Positions 51,736-58,487 of a stretch of DNA of 64,000 nt are shown piece after piece (positions within the stretch are counted from its first letter, which is position 1; the number at the start of each line of letters is the position of its first letter). The translations under genes were made by a program, and so were the position numbers. Origin of the DNA: Herpetosiphon geysericola (GTDB lineage: Bacteria > Chloroflexota > Chloroflexia > Chloroflexales > Herpetosiphonaceae). Below the pieces are notes generated by a model. The model was given only the letters and a program-made list of their open reading frames with translations, did not search any database and had not been told where the DNA came from. The stretch lies in the NCBI RefSeq assembly GCF_001306135.1, contig NZ_LGKP01000025.1, positions 248,001 through 312,000 of the forward strand, written 5' to 3'.

Positions 51736-52383
51736 TTAATAGCGAGCGTAGCGTTCGCGTTCCAGTTTGGCGTTGGTCAAAACCACCCCAACCAAATGCG
51801 CATTGACCCGTTGCAACAAGGCCACAGCTTCGCGAGCACTATCGCGGCGCGTTTTGCCAGCCCGTGTCACCAGCACCACCCCATCGACTTTGGTGGCCAA
51901 CAAGGCTGCATCGCTGGCGGCCAACACTGGCGGCGCATCGATTAACACAATATCTGCTTGCTGCTTAAGATCGCGCAGCATGCTATCGAAGCGCTTGGAG
52001 CTAAGCAAATCTGCGGGGCTGGGCGGGGTTGCGCCTGCTGGCAACAGTTGCAAGCCATCAATTTCGGTTTTGAGCAGTGGCAAATCGCTGTTTTGGCTCA
52101 TCGCTTGGCTCAGGCCACGATCGTTGCTTACGCCAAACAAGCTGTGCAAGCTAGGCCGCCGCAAATCGCAATCGAGCACAATCACTCGCTGCTCTGCTTG
52201 GGCAAAGGTAACAGCCAAATTAGCCAAGGCAACGCTTTTATCTTCGTCGGGCACGCTGCTGGTGACCAAAATCGTATGCAATTTGCGCTCAATCGATGAA
52301 AATTGAATATTGGTGCGCAAGGTGCGATAGGCTTCAGCGGCGGCGGCCCGTGGATCGCGCAACGTGATTAAATCTAATGCCAC
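51736..52383 (-). CDS. Bacterial tyrosine kinase-like ATPase (CpsD/CapB family)
   Basis: A 215-residue BY-kinase domain of the CpsD/EpsB group that partners a Wzz protein to control polysaccharide chain length. It has DPRAAAAEAYRTLRTNIQFS at the start, Walker A' VIVLDCDLRRPSLHSLFGV and Walker B DIVLIDAPPVLAASDAA. The P-loop reads TSSVPDEDKSVALANLA; the usual G-E-G-K-S/T glycines are Asp, with Lys and Ser kept. The C-terminus has a short Tyr pair (ERYARY) rather than a long Tyr cluster. The Wzz-like genes lie directly upstream on the same strand. Confidence 0.87.
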   Translation of the reverse strand: MALDLITLRDPRAAAAEAYRTLRTNIQFSSIERKLHTILVTSSVPDEDKSVALANLAVTFAQAEQRVIVLDCDLRRPSLHSLFGVSNDRGLSQAMSQNSDLPLLKTEIDGLQLLPAGATPPSPADLLSSKRFDSMLRDLKQQADIVLIDAPPVLAASDAALLATKVDGVVLVTRAGKTRRDSAREAVALLQRVNAHLVGVVLTNAKLERERYARY

Positions 52384-52422
52384 AATAATACCTCTATCTA
52401 GTTGGTTGGCTCAGGCCGACGC

Positions 52423-53073
52423 TTAGTGTTCGGGAATGCTGCCCAAGGTTGGCAGGCCTGTCCAGCGTTCAATATCGTTGTTAGATTTGATCCGATCGTC
52501 GAAATATTCCAGCGCAAAGGCCACCAAAATGCCGATGATGCCGCCCAAAATCCCGCCAGCCAACACATTGATTTTGGTTTTTGGCGAGGCTAACTCAATA
52601 TATTTGGCTGGCTGCTGAACGCGAATATTAATTGCATCGGTGCTCAAGCGCAGTGCATTCAAGCCAGCAACTTCGCTTTTGAGCGTTTCGCCCAAGGCAT
52701 CAGCCAATTCAACTGCCTTTTTCGGATCAGGATAATCAACGTTGATCGTCAGCAGTAATTGATCGGGCTGCGGCTGAATTGCAATATATTTGCGCAAATA
52801 ATCGGGCGTGCGATCCAATTGCAATTGGTTGCTAATTTCCTGCAAGCGCGCATCGGTCAATTGGCCAGGCCAGTTGCCCATGACGCTGGGCAATTGCATC
52901 GTCAAGCCCTGATCATAGCGGCTGGTGATCACATTATAGGTGGTTTGGGCGCGATACAAGGGTGTTTGCAATTTGCTAAATCCATAGGCCGCAGCGGCGC
53001 TAGCAAAGCCAATTAGCACAATCACCCACCAGCGCCGGAGCAAAATTGCCAAGTAATCTTGTGGTCGAAGCAT
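52423..53073 (-). CDS. Wzz/chain-length determinant-like protein A
   Basis: A 216-residue membrane protein with an N-terminal helix (VIVLIGFASAAAAYGFSKL) and a C-terminal helix (VLAGGILGGIIGILVAFAL). The periplasmic segment between them includes DARLQEISNQLQLDRTPDYL and the Wzz-type VQQPAKYIELASPKTKIN, the proline-rich end before the last helix. It regulates polysaccharide chain length with the neighbouring BY-kinase. The ATG at 53073 follows AAAGGAG and overlaps the stop of protein B (TAATG). Confidence 0.88.
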   Translation of the reverse strand: MLRPQDYLAILLRRWWVIVLIGFASAAAAYGFSKLQTPLYRAQTTYNVITSRYDQGLTMQLPSVMGNWPGQLTDARLQEISNQLQLDRTPDYLRKYIAIQPQPDQLLLTINVDYPDPKKAVELADALGETLKSEVAGLNALRLSTDAINIRVQQPAKYIELASPKTKINVLAGGILGGIIGILVAFALEYFDDRIKSNNDIERWTGLPTLGSIPEH

Positions 53074-53765
53074 TACGACTCCTTTGGAATAGCGCTGAGC
53101 ACTGGCACATTCAACTGGGCCAAATCGCTTGGTTCGCGCACGGTACGGTCGAGGTAGTGACGCAAGAAGGCCAAGCCAAATCCGGCCACCAAGGCCAAAA
53201 CTAAGCGCAAGGCCAAACGGGTGATTGGCTGCGGCCAGCGACTGAGGGCGGTAGCCGTGGTTGGCAATTCGAGGGTTTCGACCGCCAACGTGCCCCATTG
53301 CGCCCGATTCCACCATTGCAAGCCTTGTTCGTCGAGCACCGCAATGCTGCCAGCAGCAATCGCCGTGGCTTGATCGGCGGTATCAGCATCGACCAGAATT
53401 GTGGCAATGCGATGTTCTTGCTCAACCGCCGTGATCATGCCTTTAACTGCGCCAGCGTCGAGTTGCAGATTGCGATTGCTGGCAATCCAAGTGCTGACTG
53501 CTTGGGCAAAGGCTTCGGATCGCACGACTCCAGGCAAATCATCAACAATGAATTGGGTGCTTTGCCACGAATTGTAAATATTCATATCGGGCAGCACCTC
53601 GTTGCCGCCAACTGGCGCGTGAGTAATGGCAAACTTGGCGTTAGCCCGATAGCGCTGTGGATCAGGCTGAAAGCTGAGCAGCGACACCAACAGCACGAGC
53701 AGCGGCACACCGAGTACCAGCCACCACGAACGTTGGACAATCGCAAAATATCGGCGTAATTCCAT
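53073..53765 (-). CDS. Wzz/chain-length determinant-like protein B
   Basis: A 230-residue protein with the same architecture: N-terminal helix (WLVLGVPLLVLLVSLLSF), a periplasmic segment (YRANAKFAITHAPVG, ILVDADTADQATAIAAGSIAVL) and a C-terminal helix (LALRLVLALVAGFGLAFLRHYL). Similarity to protein A is low, so the pair is an old duplication or two specialised subunits. It is the first gene of the B-A-kinase unit, starting at ATG 53765. Confidence 0.85.
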   Translation of the reverse strand: MELRRYFAIVQRSWWLVLGVPLLVLLVSLLSFQPDPQRYRANAKFAITHAPVGGNEVLPDMNIYNSWQSTQFIVDDLPGVVRSEAFAQAVSTWIASNRNLQLDAGAVKGMITAVEQEHRIATILVDADTADQATAIAAGSIAVLDEQGLQWWNRAQWGTLAVETLELPTTATALSRWPQPITRLALRLVLALVAGFGLAFLRHYLDRTVREPSDLAQLNVPVLSAIPKES

Positions 53766-53769
53766 AATT

Positions 53770-53955
53770 TATCCTTTTGATCCACGAAGGACACGAAGGT
53801 CACGAAGGGCTGAAACCGCGAAGCACGCGAAGATCGCGAAGATTTCTTAGCCACAAATTGCACGAATTTCACTAATTATTCTTCTAACCCCCGACCCCTA
53901 GCCCTAACCCCCGATGGTTATGTTCTATGTTCTATGCTCTCTGTGCTCTGTTCTA
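53770..53955 (+). repeat. Long inverted repeat, left copy (word-repeat block)
   Basis: About 185 nt, from the atccacgaaggacacgaagg word through atttcttagccacaaattgc, taacccccgacccctagccc and cgatggttatgttctatg. Its reverse complement recurs at 57720-57890 with roughly 80% identity by eye. The two flank the four minus-strand genes between them. Confidence 0.75.
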
Positions 53956-54030
53956 ATGTTCATCCTTCATCCCTCATCATTCATCCTTCAACCAAGGCTA
54001 TGTTGTATGCTCTCTGTTCTCTGTTCTTAC

Positions 54031-55110
54031 TTAGCTCAAGAGCGTTTCAATTTCGGCGCGAATGCGGGCCTCGAAGGCTGGGCGGGCAAATTGCTCGGCA
54101 TGAGCACGAATTGCCGCTGGATCGTAGTGATCGTTTTGGCTGGCAAGGATGGCGTTGGCTAAATCTTCGACCGTTTGTTGGCTGAAGAAGCGTCCAGTTT
54201 GGCCTTCGATCACGCTATCGAGTGCGCCACCTGCTTTGTAGGCGATGACTGGGCGGCCTGCGCCCATGGCTTCGAGCGGCTGAATGCCTGCATCTTCTTC
54301 GCCTGGCATTAAGTAGGCGCGACAGCGAGCATACAAACTGCGCAAACTTGCATCATCAACTTTGCCGACGAAGCGCACGCTTGGGCCAGCGACTTTTTCC
54401 AGTTCGGCCCGATCGCGGCCATCACCAAAAATCACCAAGGGCAAGCCAAGCTTGGTACAAGCTTTGATCGCCAAATCAAGCCGTTTGTAGGGCACGAGCC
54501 GTCCGCCTGCCAAATAAAAATCTTCGACTGGTTGTGGCGCGAATGGCTGCAACTCAACTGGTGGCGTGATGATCGTCGAAGGGCGTTTGTAGAAATGGCC
54601 AATTCGATCGGCAACAGTGCGCGAGTTGGCAATAAAACGATCAACCCGCGCCGACGATTGCACATCCCACAGGCGCAAATAGGTCAGAAAGAAGGGCAGA
54701 ATCGCCCCAAAGATGCCGCTAATTTGCTCGCGTTTGACATAATCGTCGGTGCGCCAAGCAAAGCGCATTGGGGTGTGGCAATAGCACAAATGGCGCGCGC
54801 CGGGCTTGGTAATGACGCCCTTGGCATAGGCGCTCGATGAGCTAATAACCAAATCGTAGGCGCTGAGGTCGAAATGCTCGAACGCGCTGGGATAGAGCAA
54901 GAAGTATTTACGAAAATGTTTGCGCCAGCCTGGGAGCTTTTGCATAAACGAGGTGCGAATATCCCAACTGCGATATTCGTTGGGCATGGCCTCGGCATCG
55001 TAAATTGATGTATAGATTGGGGCTTGCGGAAACATGGCGTGCAACACTTCGAGCACCCGTTCCGCGCCACCATATTGATTCAAATAATCGTGAACTAAAG
55101 CTATTTGCAT
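54031..55110 (-). CDS. Glycosyltransferase family 4 (WbaZ-like)
   Basis: A 359-residue GT-B glycosyltransferase. It begins LVHDYLNQYGGAERVLEVLH, has HLCYCHTPMRFAW in the acceptor domain, the donor site GRLVPYKRLDLAIKACTKLG then VIFGDGRDRAEL, and the ExE segment EDAGIQPLEAMGAGRPVIAY. It resembles mannosyl- or rhamnosyltransferases of O-antigen loci. It lies downstream of the ParB-like gene on the same strand, separated by 102 nt holding a promoter-like TATAAT and a terminator, so its expression may be controlled there. Confidence 0.9.
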   Translation of the reverse strand: MQIALVHDYLNQYGGAERVLEVLHAMFPQAPIYTSIYDAEAMPNEYRSWDIRTSFMQKLPGWRKHFRKYFLLYPSAFEHFDLSAYDLVISSSSAYAKGVITKPGARHLCYCHTPMRFAWRTDDYVKREQISGIFGAILPFFLTYLRLWDVQSSARVDRFIANSRTVADRIGHFYKRPSTIITPPVELQPFAPQPVEDFYLAGGRLVPYKRLDLAIKACTKLGLPLVIFGDGRDRAELEKVAGPSVRFVGKVDDASLRSLYARCRAYLMPGEEDAGIQPLEAMGAGRPVIAYKAGGALDSVIEGQTGRFFSQQTVEDLANAILASQNDHYDPAAIRAHAEQFARPAFEARIRAEIETLLS

Positions 55111-55120
55111 GGAACCTACT

Positions 55121-55145
55121 CAAACAAAAAGCCCATGGTTGGGCT
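55121..55145 (-). terminator. Terminator upstream of the glycosyltransferase gene
   Basis: On the minus strand the stem AGCCCA-acca-TGGGCT is followed by TTTTTGTTTG, a classic intrinsic terminator. It lies between the ParB-like stop and the glycosyltransferase start, 11 nt before that start. Because TATAAT (55164-55159) lies just upstream, it could act as a leader attenuator rather than only a terminator of the preceding gene. Confidence 0.7.
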
Positions 55146-55212
55146 ATCCTGTGGGGTCATTATAGCGCACAACCAGGGCTTCAATGCTGAAAATTAGGTC
55201 ATAACTGTGTAA

Positions 55213-56544
55213 CTAAGTTGTTGCAAAGGCCCGTTTCATCAAGCGTCGTGCCCGATGAAGTATGCCAGTCAAAAAGGCGCTGCGTTCGCTGCCAAAGCGT
55301 TCTGCATATTCGCGGGCTGCTTGCACCGCCTGAATTTCCACGCCCTGACCGCGCAGCATATGCAAGTAATCGGTGATCAGCAAATATAAATCGCCAATCG
55401 TATGCTTGGGAAACATTTCGCCAATGTGTTGCTGGGCAATTGCTTGGGTCACTGGGCGATACACCGTGTCGTACCAGCTTTGCACCGCTTCCTCGAAGGT
55501 CACTTCGCGATCAAGATCTTTGCCCATAAAATATTGATGATCGATCACATGCAATTTGATGCGGGCATAATCGTTGTCGTTGCTGAGCGGAATGCGCACA
55601 TCTTGGCGCAATAGATTAAGCTTGCTCCAATGCAAAAATTCTACTTCAACCGCACTTGGTGGATCAGGCAATTTAACCCGATTTTTGCGCTCGCCATAAT
55701 GGCGGGTATAGTCGATCGCGGCGGTTTTCGGGCCGGGATCAATCCCCTCGGTTTGGGTCAGATAATGGCGGTGATCCATAATCCACAGATACAAGTCGGT
55801 GGCGGTGCGTTCAGGGAAGGCCGCCAAAATGCCAGTATCATAAATTTCGTCGATCAAGGGTTTATAAATATTGTCGTACCAGCTTAAAATCGCCTCTTCG
55901 CTGCTTGGGTCTTCGCCAAGCTCCAACGATTTGAAATAGCGATGGCCGTTGATATGCCGAATCAAATCTAAATAGCCGCTGGGCTTGGTTAGCTCAATAA
56001 ATTGGGCTTCTGGCCGTAACTGGGCCAAATTTGTCCATTCCAAAAAATCTGAGCGTTCTTCCAATTGATTTAATTCATTTTGGGTCATGCTGGGCTTGAT
56101 TGGCACATCGCTCAGCAATTCGATGACATGGGCATCGATAAAATCTTGGCCTTGTTGGCGGGCAACTGAAACTCGATGATTGCCATCGCGCACAAAATAA
56201 ACCTCGCCAATTTGATAGAGCTCGATTGGCGGCAGCAATACATCGCTATAATGCGCCCGATCAACGTTTTTCCAACGGGCTTTGGTTACTTCGTGACGCG
56301 GCAAAAACTGGCGGTCGAAATCGCTATAGCGACCTTCGCTACCAATAATTGAAGCCAAGGGTACGATTTGCATGCCACGGTCGGTTTGGCTGCGAATATT
56401 CAGGCGGGCGCGAACCTCTTCAAATGGCAAAAGGGTTTGGGGTTCGTCGCGCAACCGCGCTTTTATGGCATTCAGAAAGGCGCTAAATCGCGCTTTTTGG
56501 AAATCACTATCAACTTGCTGATCGATCCATTGATTGTAGCCCAT
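55213..56544 (-). CDS. ParB-like N-terminal domain protein, probable regulator
   Basis: A 443-residue cytoplasmic protein. Residues ~50-160 contain a ParB-type segment: MQIVPLASIIGSEGRYSDFD, LLPPIELYQIGEVYFVRDGN and HRVSVARQQGQDFIDAHVIE. This ParB-like core occurs in DUF4032-type proteins of Actinobacteria and Chloroflexota. The rest (~170-443) is rich in aromatic residues with two similar units (SWYDNIYKPLIDEIYDTGIL and SWYDTVYRPVTQAIAQQHI), so it carries an internal duplication. ATG 56544 has GGAGGAAC upstream; the 15-residue extension upstream is rejected. Its DNA or protein target is unknown. Confidence 0.72.
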   Translation of the reverse strand: MGYNQWIDQQVDSDFQKARFSAFLNAIKARLRDEPQTLLPFEEVRARLNIRSQTDRGMQIVPLASIIGSEGRYSDFDRQFLPRHEVTKARWKNVDRAHYSDVLLPPIELYQIGEVYFVRDGNHRVSVARQQGQDFIDAHVIELLSDVPIKPSMTQNELNQLEERSDFLEWTNLAQLRPEAQFIELTKPSGYLDLIRHINGHRYFKSLELGEDPSSEEAILSWYDNIYKPLIDEIYDTGILAAFPERTATDLYLWIMDHRHYLTQTEGIDPGPKTAAIDYTRHYGERKNRVKLPDPPSAVEVEFLHWSKLNLLRQDVRIPLSNDNDYARIKLHVIDHQYFMGKDLDREVTFEEAVQSWYDTVYRPVTQAIAQQHIGEMFPKHTIGDLYLLITDYLHMLRGQGVEIQAVQAAREYAERFGSERSAFLTGILHRARRLMKRAFATT

Positions 56545-56616
56545 CTTAAGTTCCTCCTTGGTGTCGGCGAGCTTGGCCTGATATGACACCGTTGTGTGTT
56601 TGCTAGATTGTTGTTG

Positions 56617-56910
56617 TTACCACGATGGAACAATCTGCTGGGGCTGGCCCTCGGTGATCCGCCATTCGCGAATCTCGTAGGAATCCAAGCCTCGTGCTAC
56701 TAATGGGTCTTCTTCGACAAGATCTCTTGCAGCTGCCAACGAATCGGCCTGCAATAAGACAAAGCCACCCCGACGGTCGGTGGCGGGGCCAGAGAGCAAC
56801 AAGTGGCCAGCGGCTTTGAGCTGGGCCAAATATGCTAAATGATCAGGCAAATGTGGTTCATAGATTGCCCGATCGACGATAATGGTTAATGTTACCAAAT
56901 ACGTTAGCAT
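56617..56910 (-). CDS. YciI-family protein
   Basis: A 97-residue YCII-fold protein (ferredoxin-like dimer): RAIYEPHLPDHLAYLAQLKA with the conserved His-Asp, GGFVLLQADSLAAARDLVEE and EDPLVARGLDSYEIREWRI. The role of the family is not well known; some members are small dehalogenase-like or putative dioxygenase partners. The ATG at 56910 is adjacent to the terminator of the upstream metallophosphoesterase gene. Confidence 0.88.
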   Translation of the reverse strand: MLTYLVTLTIIVDRAIYEPHLPDHLAYLAQLKAAGHLLLSGPATDRRGGFVLLQADSLAAARDLVEEDPLVARGLDSYEIREWRITEGQPQQIVPSW

Positions 56911-56924
56911 TGCTGGCTCCCAAA

Positions 56925-56951
56925 GAAAAAAACGCTCCCCATTGGGAGCGT
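56925..56951 (-). terminator. Terminator of the metallophosphoesterase gene
   Basis: On the minus strand ACGCTCCC-4 nt-GGGAGCGT is followed by TTTTTTTC. It lies 29 nt after the stop and just before the YciI start. A strong intrinsic terminator. Confidence 0.88.
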
Positions 56952-56979
56952 CATTGCATACTGTTCAACCTTGAAATCA

Positions 56980-57636
56980 TTAACTGGCTCTGGCGTTGCT
57001 CAAGGCCGCCATTGGTTCAATATCGAGCAAGCGATAGCCATGGGTATTTACAATTAGTGTATCACCATATTGCAAAGGCCGTTGGTCGCCATAGCCATAA
57101 TTTAAATGCACATGGCCATGGATAAGATAACGTGGTGCAATTCGATCAATAAAGCGCCGTAGCGCTTGCGGCCCGCGATGAGCGCCGATGCCATCGTGCA
57201 AGCCTGCTGGTGGCGTGTGGGTAATTAACACATCCAGCCGCTGGCGATGGCGCATTTGGGCAAAAAAGACCCGGGCGCTGAGCATGGTCATGCGCCAAGC
57301 CCATTCTGCTTCGCTATATTGATGTTCGCCTGGGCGATAGCGTAACACGCCGCCAGCCCCAGCGATTAATAGCCCATTCACCATTTCAACCCGCAAATCG
57401 AGGTTATCGCAGCCCTGTGGTTTGGTCGAAACTCTGCCGTCTTCATGTTGCTCAGGTGCATCATGATTGCCGTTAACGTAAAAGCAGGGAACGTTGAGCA
57501 TTGAAACAAGATACTCAAGGTAACTTGGTGGTAAATCACCACAGCCGACAATCGCATCGATCGCCCCTACACGTTGGTGCAGCGCCGATGTTTGCAACAT
57601 GCTAACTACTTCGTCACTAACCGACAGGAGCCTCAT
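56980..57636 (-). CDS. Calcineurin-like metallophosphoesterase
   Basis: A 218-residue phosphoesterase. Metal-site motifs are IVGCGDLPPSYLEYL, YVNGNHDAP, VLITHTPPAGLHDG and YLIHGHVHLNYG. The first motif, normally D-x-H, reads SVSDEVVSML: the Asp stays and the His is Val. A branch of the family with SDEV at this position is known to me, so it may still be active with an altered site. Substrates range from cyclic nucleotides to phosphodiesters. ATG 57636 follows GGAGGG. Confidence 0.87.
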   Translation of the reverse strand: MRLLSVSDEVVSMLQTSALHQRVGAIDAIVGCGDLPPSYLEYLVSMLNVPCFYVNGNHDAPEQHEDGRVSTKPQGCDNLDLRVEMVNGLLIAGAGGVLRYRPGEHQYSEAEWAWRMTMLSARVFFAQMRHRQRLDVLITHTPPAGLHDGIGAHRGPQALRRFIDRIAPRYLIHGHVHLNYGYGDQRPLQYGDTLIVNTHGYRLLDIEPMAALSNARAS

Positions 57637-57719
57637 CGCGCCCTCCAGAACTTCCACGATCTACACTCGTTGCAGCATTGCGTTACTCAGCAGTATAGCA
57701 CAGGTCATTCCAAGGGTGA

Positions 57720-57890
57720 AAGGAAGAGCATAGAACATAGAGCAGAGAACAGAGCCATCGGGGGCTAGGGGTCGGGGGTTAGAAGGATAATTCGTGCAAT
57801 TCGTGCAATTCGTGGCTAAGAAATCTTCGTGCGCTTCGCGTCCTTCGCGGTTTCCGTCCTTCGTGCCCTTCGTGCTCTTCGTGGACATAA
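57720..57890 (-). repeat. Long inverted repeat, right copy (word-repeat block)
   Basis: Reverse complement of 53770-53955 with scattered mismatches (for example gggggctaggggtcgggggt against acccccgacccctagccc). It begins 84 nt upstream of the metallophosphoesterase start. Confidence 0.75.
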
Positions 57891-57920
57891 TCCCAATAGC
57901 CTTCGTGTGCTTGCTGGAGC

Positions 57921-57958
57921 AAAAGTCGCAGGAACGTTGCGAAAGCTGCGACTTTTTT
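57921..57958. terminator. Bidirectional hairpin with T-tract
   Basis: A perfect 11-bp stem aaaagtcgcag / ctgcgactttt with a 14-nt loop, followed on the plus strand by TTTTTT. It could end a plus-strand transcript. What it would terminate is unclear, as no plus-strand gene precedes it. Confidence 0.6.
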
Positions 57959-58051
57959 GCGAGTTTTTTAGGCTTGCTCGCTGCTATACTCCTACGTGAG
58001 CGAAGAACTTTGGAAACCATCAACATCGACAATCAAGGAGGTCTGAGTTAC

Positions 58052-58252
58052 TGATAAGGGGTTTGTTGGTAGTGCGGTGAGAGGCGCTACCTCGGCTCGT
58101 AGCTGGTGCGGTGAGAGGCGTTAGCCAAGAGCAATTCTGCGCAATAGCGCCACGGGGTGGTGTGAGTGCAGCCTTATCAAGCATTCAAACTAAAACTGAC
58201 ATTTAGGTAATCGATCGTTTGAGCAGTGCTGCGGCGCTGCTCTTGGCTTTTT
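58052..58252 (+). ncRNA. Candidate structured RNA with two matching-loop hairpins
   Basis: A closing stem TGATAAGG (58052-58059) / CCTTATCA (58172-58179) encloses three hairpins. Hairpins A (58068-58091) and B (58102-58125) both have an 8-bp stem and the same 8-nt loop GGTGAGAG; hairpin C (58148-58162) has stem CGCCAC/GTGGTG. A hairpin terminator follows: GAGCAGTGC-tgcg-GCGCTGCTC, then TTGGCTTTTT (58221-58252). A possible -10 TATACT lies at 57985. It matches no RNA class I can name. A riboswitch or leader element and a small RNA are both possible; the repeated loop suggests a ligand or protein-binding pair. Confidence 0.5.
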
Positions 58253-58361
58253 AGCTGCATCCTTGCAACAATCCTGCTTCAAATCTGCTCCTTGGCGAGC
58301 TGCTGAATCGCTATACTCGATGGTGAGTAGAATAGCGAACACGATTGAAAGGGCTCGCCAG

Positions 58362-58463
58362 ATGCCAAGAAGATGGTTCAGCACAAGCATAGGATGGAGC
58401 GTTTTGAGTTTGGTGTTGCTCATGGCTTTCCCTCACTCAGCCCTCTCGCCCGTTGGAAGGTAG
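58362..58463 (+). CDS. Possible 33-residue peptide with signal-like sequence
   Basis: An ATG after GAAAGGG opens a 33-residue frame reading MPRRWFSTSIGWSVLSLVLL and on to SALSPVGR. Its hydrophobic core and basic start look like a signal peptide or small membrane peptide. It lies downstream of the candidate RNA's terminator. It may be a chance frame or a relic of a lost secreted protein. Confidence 0.25.
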   Translation: MPRRWFSTSIGWSVLSLVLLMAFPHSALSPVGR

Positions 58464-58471
58464 AGAGGGCT
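58439..58471 (-). terminator. Hairpin downstream of the GCS2-type ligase
   Basis: A perfect 9-bp stem agccctctc / gagagggct with a 15-nt loop, 16 nt after the ligase stop. There is no T-tract, so it may not be intrinsic. Confidence 0.45.
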
Positions 58472-58487
58472 GGCGAGGAGCGCGGCT

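Larger units (their letters stand above)
57637..58487. other. 850-nt intergenic region with repeats and a candidate RNA
   Basis: It holds, left to right, the right long inverted repeat (57720-57890), a strong bidirectional hairpin (57921-57958), a possible structured RNA (58052-58252) and a tiny open frame with a signal-like sequence (58362-58463). No ordinary gene fills it. Confidence 0.6.

Noticed and set aside
57794-58054. Plus-strand 86-codon frame in the repeat block
   Set aside because: It runs through reversed copies of the cttcgtggtttc words, has no ribosome site at its start, and is low-complexity rather than coding.
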